Shown one piece after another: positions 4,566-5,835 of a stretch of DNA of 5,835 bases. Source of the stretch: Candidatus Acidiferrales bacterium (GTDB lineage Bacteria; Acidobacteriota; Terriglobia; Acidoferrales; UBA7541); contig JASHYE010000513.1 in the NCBI GenBank assembly GCA_030043155.1, forward strand, positions 1 to 5,835, in the 5' to 3' direction. The position numbers and the translations under genes were made by a program. The first letter of the stretch is position 1. Each line of letters starts with the position of its first letter. The notes beneath the pieces are model-generated. The model was not told the DNA's origin and ran no database searches. It saw nothing but the letters and a program-made list of their open reading frames with translations.

Positions 4566-5835
4566 ATGAAACAGGTGTGGCGCGTCCTGATCCTTTCTGT
4601 TTTCTATGTGGGGATGTGTGGAACCGTTGGAAGCGTAGCAGCGAATGCGCAGGCACTCGACAGCAGTTTGTGGTCCGGAATGGAATGGCGCTCGATAGGG
4701 CCGTTTCGCGGCGGACGAGTCGAAACGGTTGTAGGCATTCCGGGAAATCCGAACATTTATTACTTTGGTGCGGTGGCCGGCGGCGTGTGGAAAAGCACGG
4801 ATGCGGGCCTGAGCTGGCATCCGATTTTTGACCATCAGGACATCGCGTCGATTGGCGCGATAGCGATCGATCCGCGCGACCACAATGTGATTTACGTTGG
4901 GACCGGCGAGCCGTGCCTGCGCGGGAATATTTCCTTTGGCGATGGGATGTACAAGTCAGTTGATGCCGGCGCGACGTGGACGCACATCGGTTTGGAAGAT
5001 ACGCGCCACATTTCGAAAATTCTGATTGATCCCGATGATCCGAATACAGTTTTTGTGGCTGCGATCGGGCATGCGTATGGGCCGAATGAGCAGCGCGGAG
5101 TTTTTCGGTCTACGGATGGCGGAAAGACTTGGCAGAAGGTCCTATATAAGGATGACAAGACAGGGGCGGTGGATTTGGTGTTCGATCCGCACAATCCGCA
5201 TATCCTGTATGCCGCGCTTTATCAGGAGATCCGCACGCCGTGGGGATTTACCAGCGGCGGACCGGGAGGCGGAATCTACAAGTCGATTGATGGCGGAACG
5301 AAATGGACGCAGTTAACGGGAAATGGATTGCCGGATGGAATCTACGGCCGCATCGGCCTCGCGGTTGGAGCAGATTCGAGCCGCGTTTATGCGCTCATCG
5401 AAGCGAAAAAGGGAGGGTTGTATCGCTCCGATGATGGTGGCGAAAGCTGGCAGTTCATCAATGGCGATCAGAGATTTCTGCAACGCGCATGGTATTACAT
5501 GCACATTTTTGCGGATCCCAAATCGACGGATACGCTTTACATCTTGAACACCGGAACTTTTCGCTCGACGGATGGCGGCGTGCATTTTTCGGCGATTCCG
5601 GCGCCGCATGGCGACGATCATGCTTTTTGGATCGATCCAACCGATCCGACGCGAATGATGGAAGGCAATGACGGCGGAACGACGATTTCGACCGATGATG
5701 GAAAAACGTGGAGCTCACAGGACAATCAGCCTACCGCGCAGTTTTATCATGTGAGCGTGGATAACCGGTTTTTCTATTACGTCTACGGAGCGCAGCAGGA
5801 TAACTCCACTGTGGCGATTGCGAGCCGGACGAATA
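4566..5835 (+). CDS. Secreted Asp-box/BNR-repeat (sortilin/VPS10-like beta-propeller) protein, 3' partial
   Basis: The frame is open for 423 codons to the right edge. Residues 1-30 form a signal peptide: a KQVWR n-region, a hydrophobic core 7-25 and a cleavage site near ANAQA, so export is expected. The mature part opens with [11 protein letters not shown] (41-51) and carries seven Asp boxes (S-x-D-x-G-x-x-W/F) at about 77-84, 131-138, 182-189, 240-247, 288-295, 334-341 and 375-382, each near an IDP/FDP/ADP-type strand. This is the WD40/YVTN/BNR-like or sortilin N-terminal propeller pattern. Such proteins are often annotated as glycosyl hydrolases, but Asp boxes are structural and no catalytic residues can be assigned, so the ligand or substrate is unknown. 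Relatives are usually much longer (around a thousand residues), so more than half is probably outside the window. Cys18 in VGMC does not fit a lipobox. The gene stands alone, divergent from its left neighbour. Confidence 0.92.
   Translation, partial: MKQVWRVLILSVFYVGMCGTVGSVAANAQALDSSLWSGMEWRSIGPFRGGRVETVVGIPGNPNIYYFGAVAGGVWKSTDAGLSWHPIFDHQDIASIGAIAIDPRDHNVIYVGTGEPCLRGNISFGDGMYKSVDAGATWTHIGLEDTRHISKILIDPDDPNTVFVAAIGHAYGPNEQRGVFRSTDGGKTWQKVLYKDDKTGAVDLVFDPHNPHILYAALYQEIRTPWGFTSGGPGGGIYKSIDGGTKWTQLTGNGLPDGIYGRIGLAVGADSSRVYALIEAKKGGLYRSDDGGESWQFINGDQRFLQRAWYYMHIFADPKSTDTLYILNTGTFRSTDGGVHFSAIPAPHGDDHAFWIDPTDPTRMMEGNDGGTTISTDDGKTWSSQDNQPTAQFYHVSVDNRFFYYVYGAQQDNSTVAIASRTN

Noticed and set aside
4566..4655. 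Lipoprotein signal at Cys18 of the Asp-box protein
   Set aside because: VGMC has Met before the Cys and does not fit a lipobox; an AQA-type cleavage site further on fits an ordinary signal peptide.
4448..4831. 127-codon plus-strand frame overlapping the start of the Asp-box gene
   Set aside because: Out of frame with the signal peptide and Asp boxes, which clearly define the coding frame from 4566.

Overview
The window is moderately GC-rich bacterial DNA with a mixed, mostly housekeeping-like layout. The best guess for the source is an acidobacterium (Acidobacteriota). This rests on recalled family resemblance, not on a marker gene: a secreted Asp-box/BNR-repeat protein opening with a [11 protein letters not shown] block, an LplT-like transporter fused to an Aas-like acyltransferase, and a small RRM protein with an RGG tail. 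No database search was possible.

Layout from left to right. (1) Bases 1-339, plus strand: the 3' part of an RRM RNA-binding protein with a Gly/Arg-rich tail, whose 5' end lies outside the window. (2) A minus-strand run reads leftwards towards it: a 127-residue hypothetical protein (3661-4044), an LplT/Aas-like MFS-acyltransferase fusion (1629-3473), a MntA/HepT toxin-antitoxin pair in an 11-base overlap (1193-1498 and 862-1203), tRNA-Gly(CCC) with an encoded CCA end (727-800), and a ribbon-helix-helix protein (345-668) that ends 5 bases from the RRM stop codon. (3) Bases 4045-4565: a 521-base divergent intergenic region rich in inverted repeats, possibly holding one very short reading frame. 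(4) From 4566 to the right edge, plus strand: a signal-peptide-bearing protein with seven Asp boxes, running off the window.

The genes do not form one pathway. The clear functional unit is mntA-hepT: MntA-type nucleotidyltransferases modify and silence the HepT RNase, and all diagnostic motifs of both proteins are intact. The strongest oddity is the MFS-acyltransferase. Its transporter half looks normal, but the acyltransferase half has Arg where the catalytic His of the HX4D motif should be, has lost the FPEG-type motif, and stops where relatives continue into an acyl-ACP ligase domain. I found no convincing evidence of a wholly undescribed system. The degenerate acyltransferase fusion, the competing inverted repeats at 4287-4379 and the ATGA-linked small frames at 4041-4223 are the items most worth checking.
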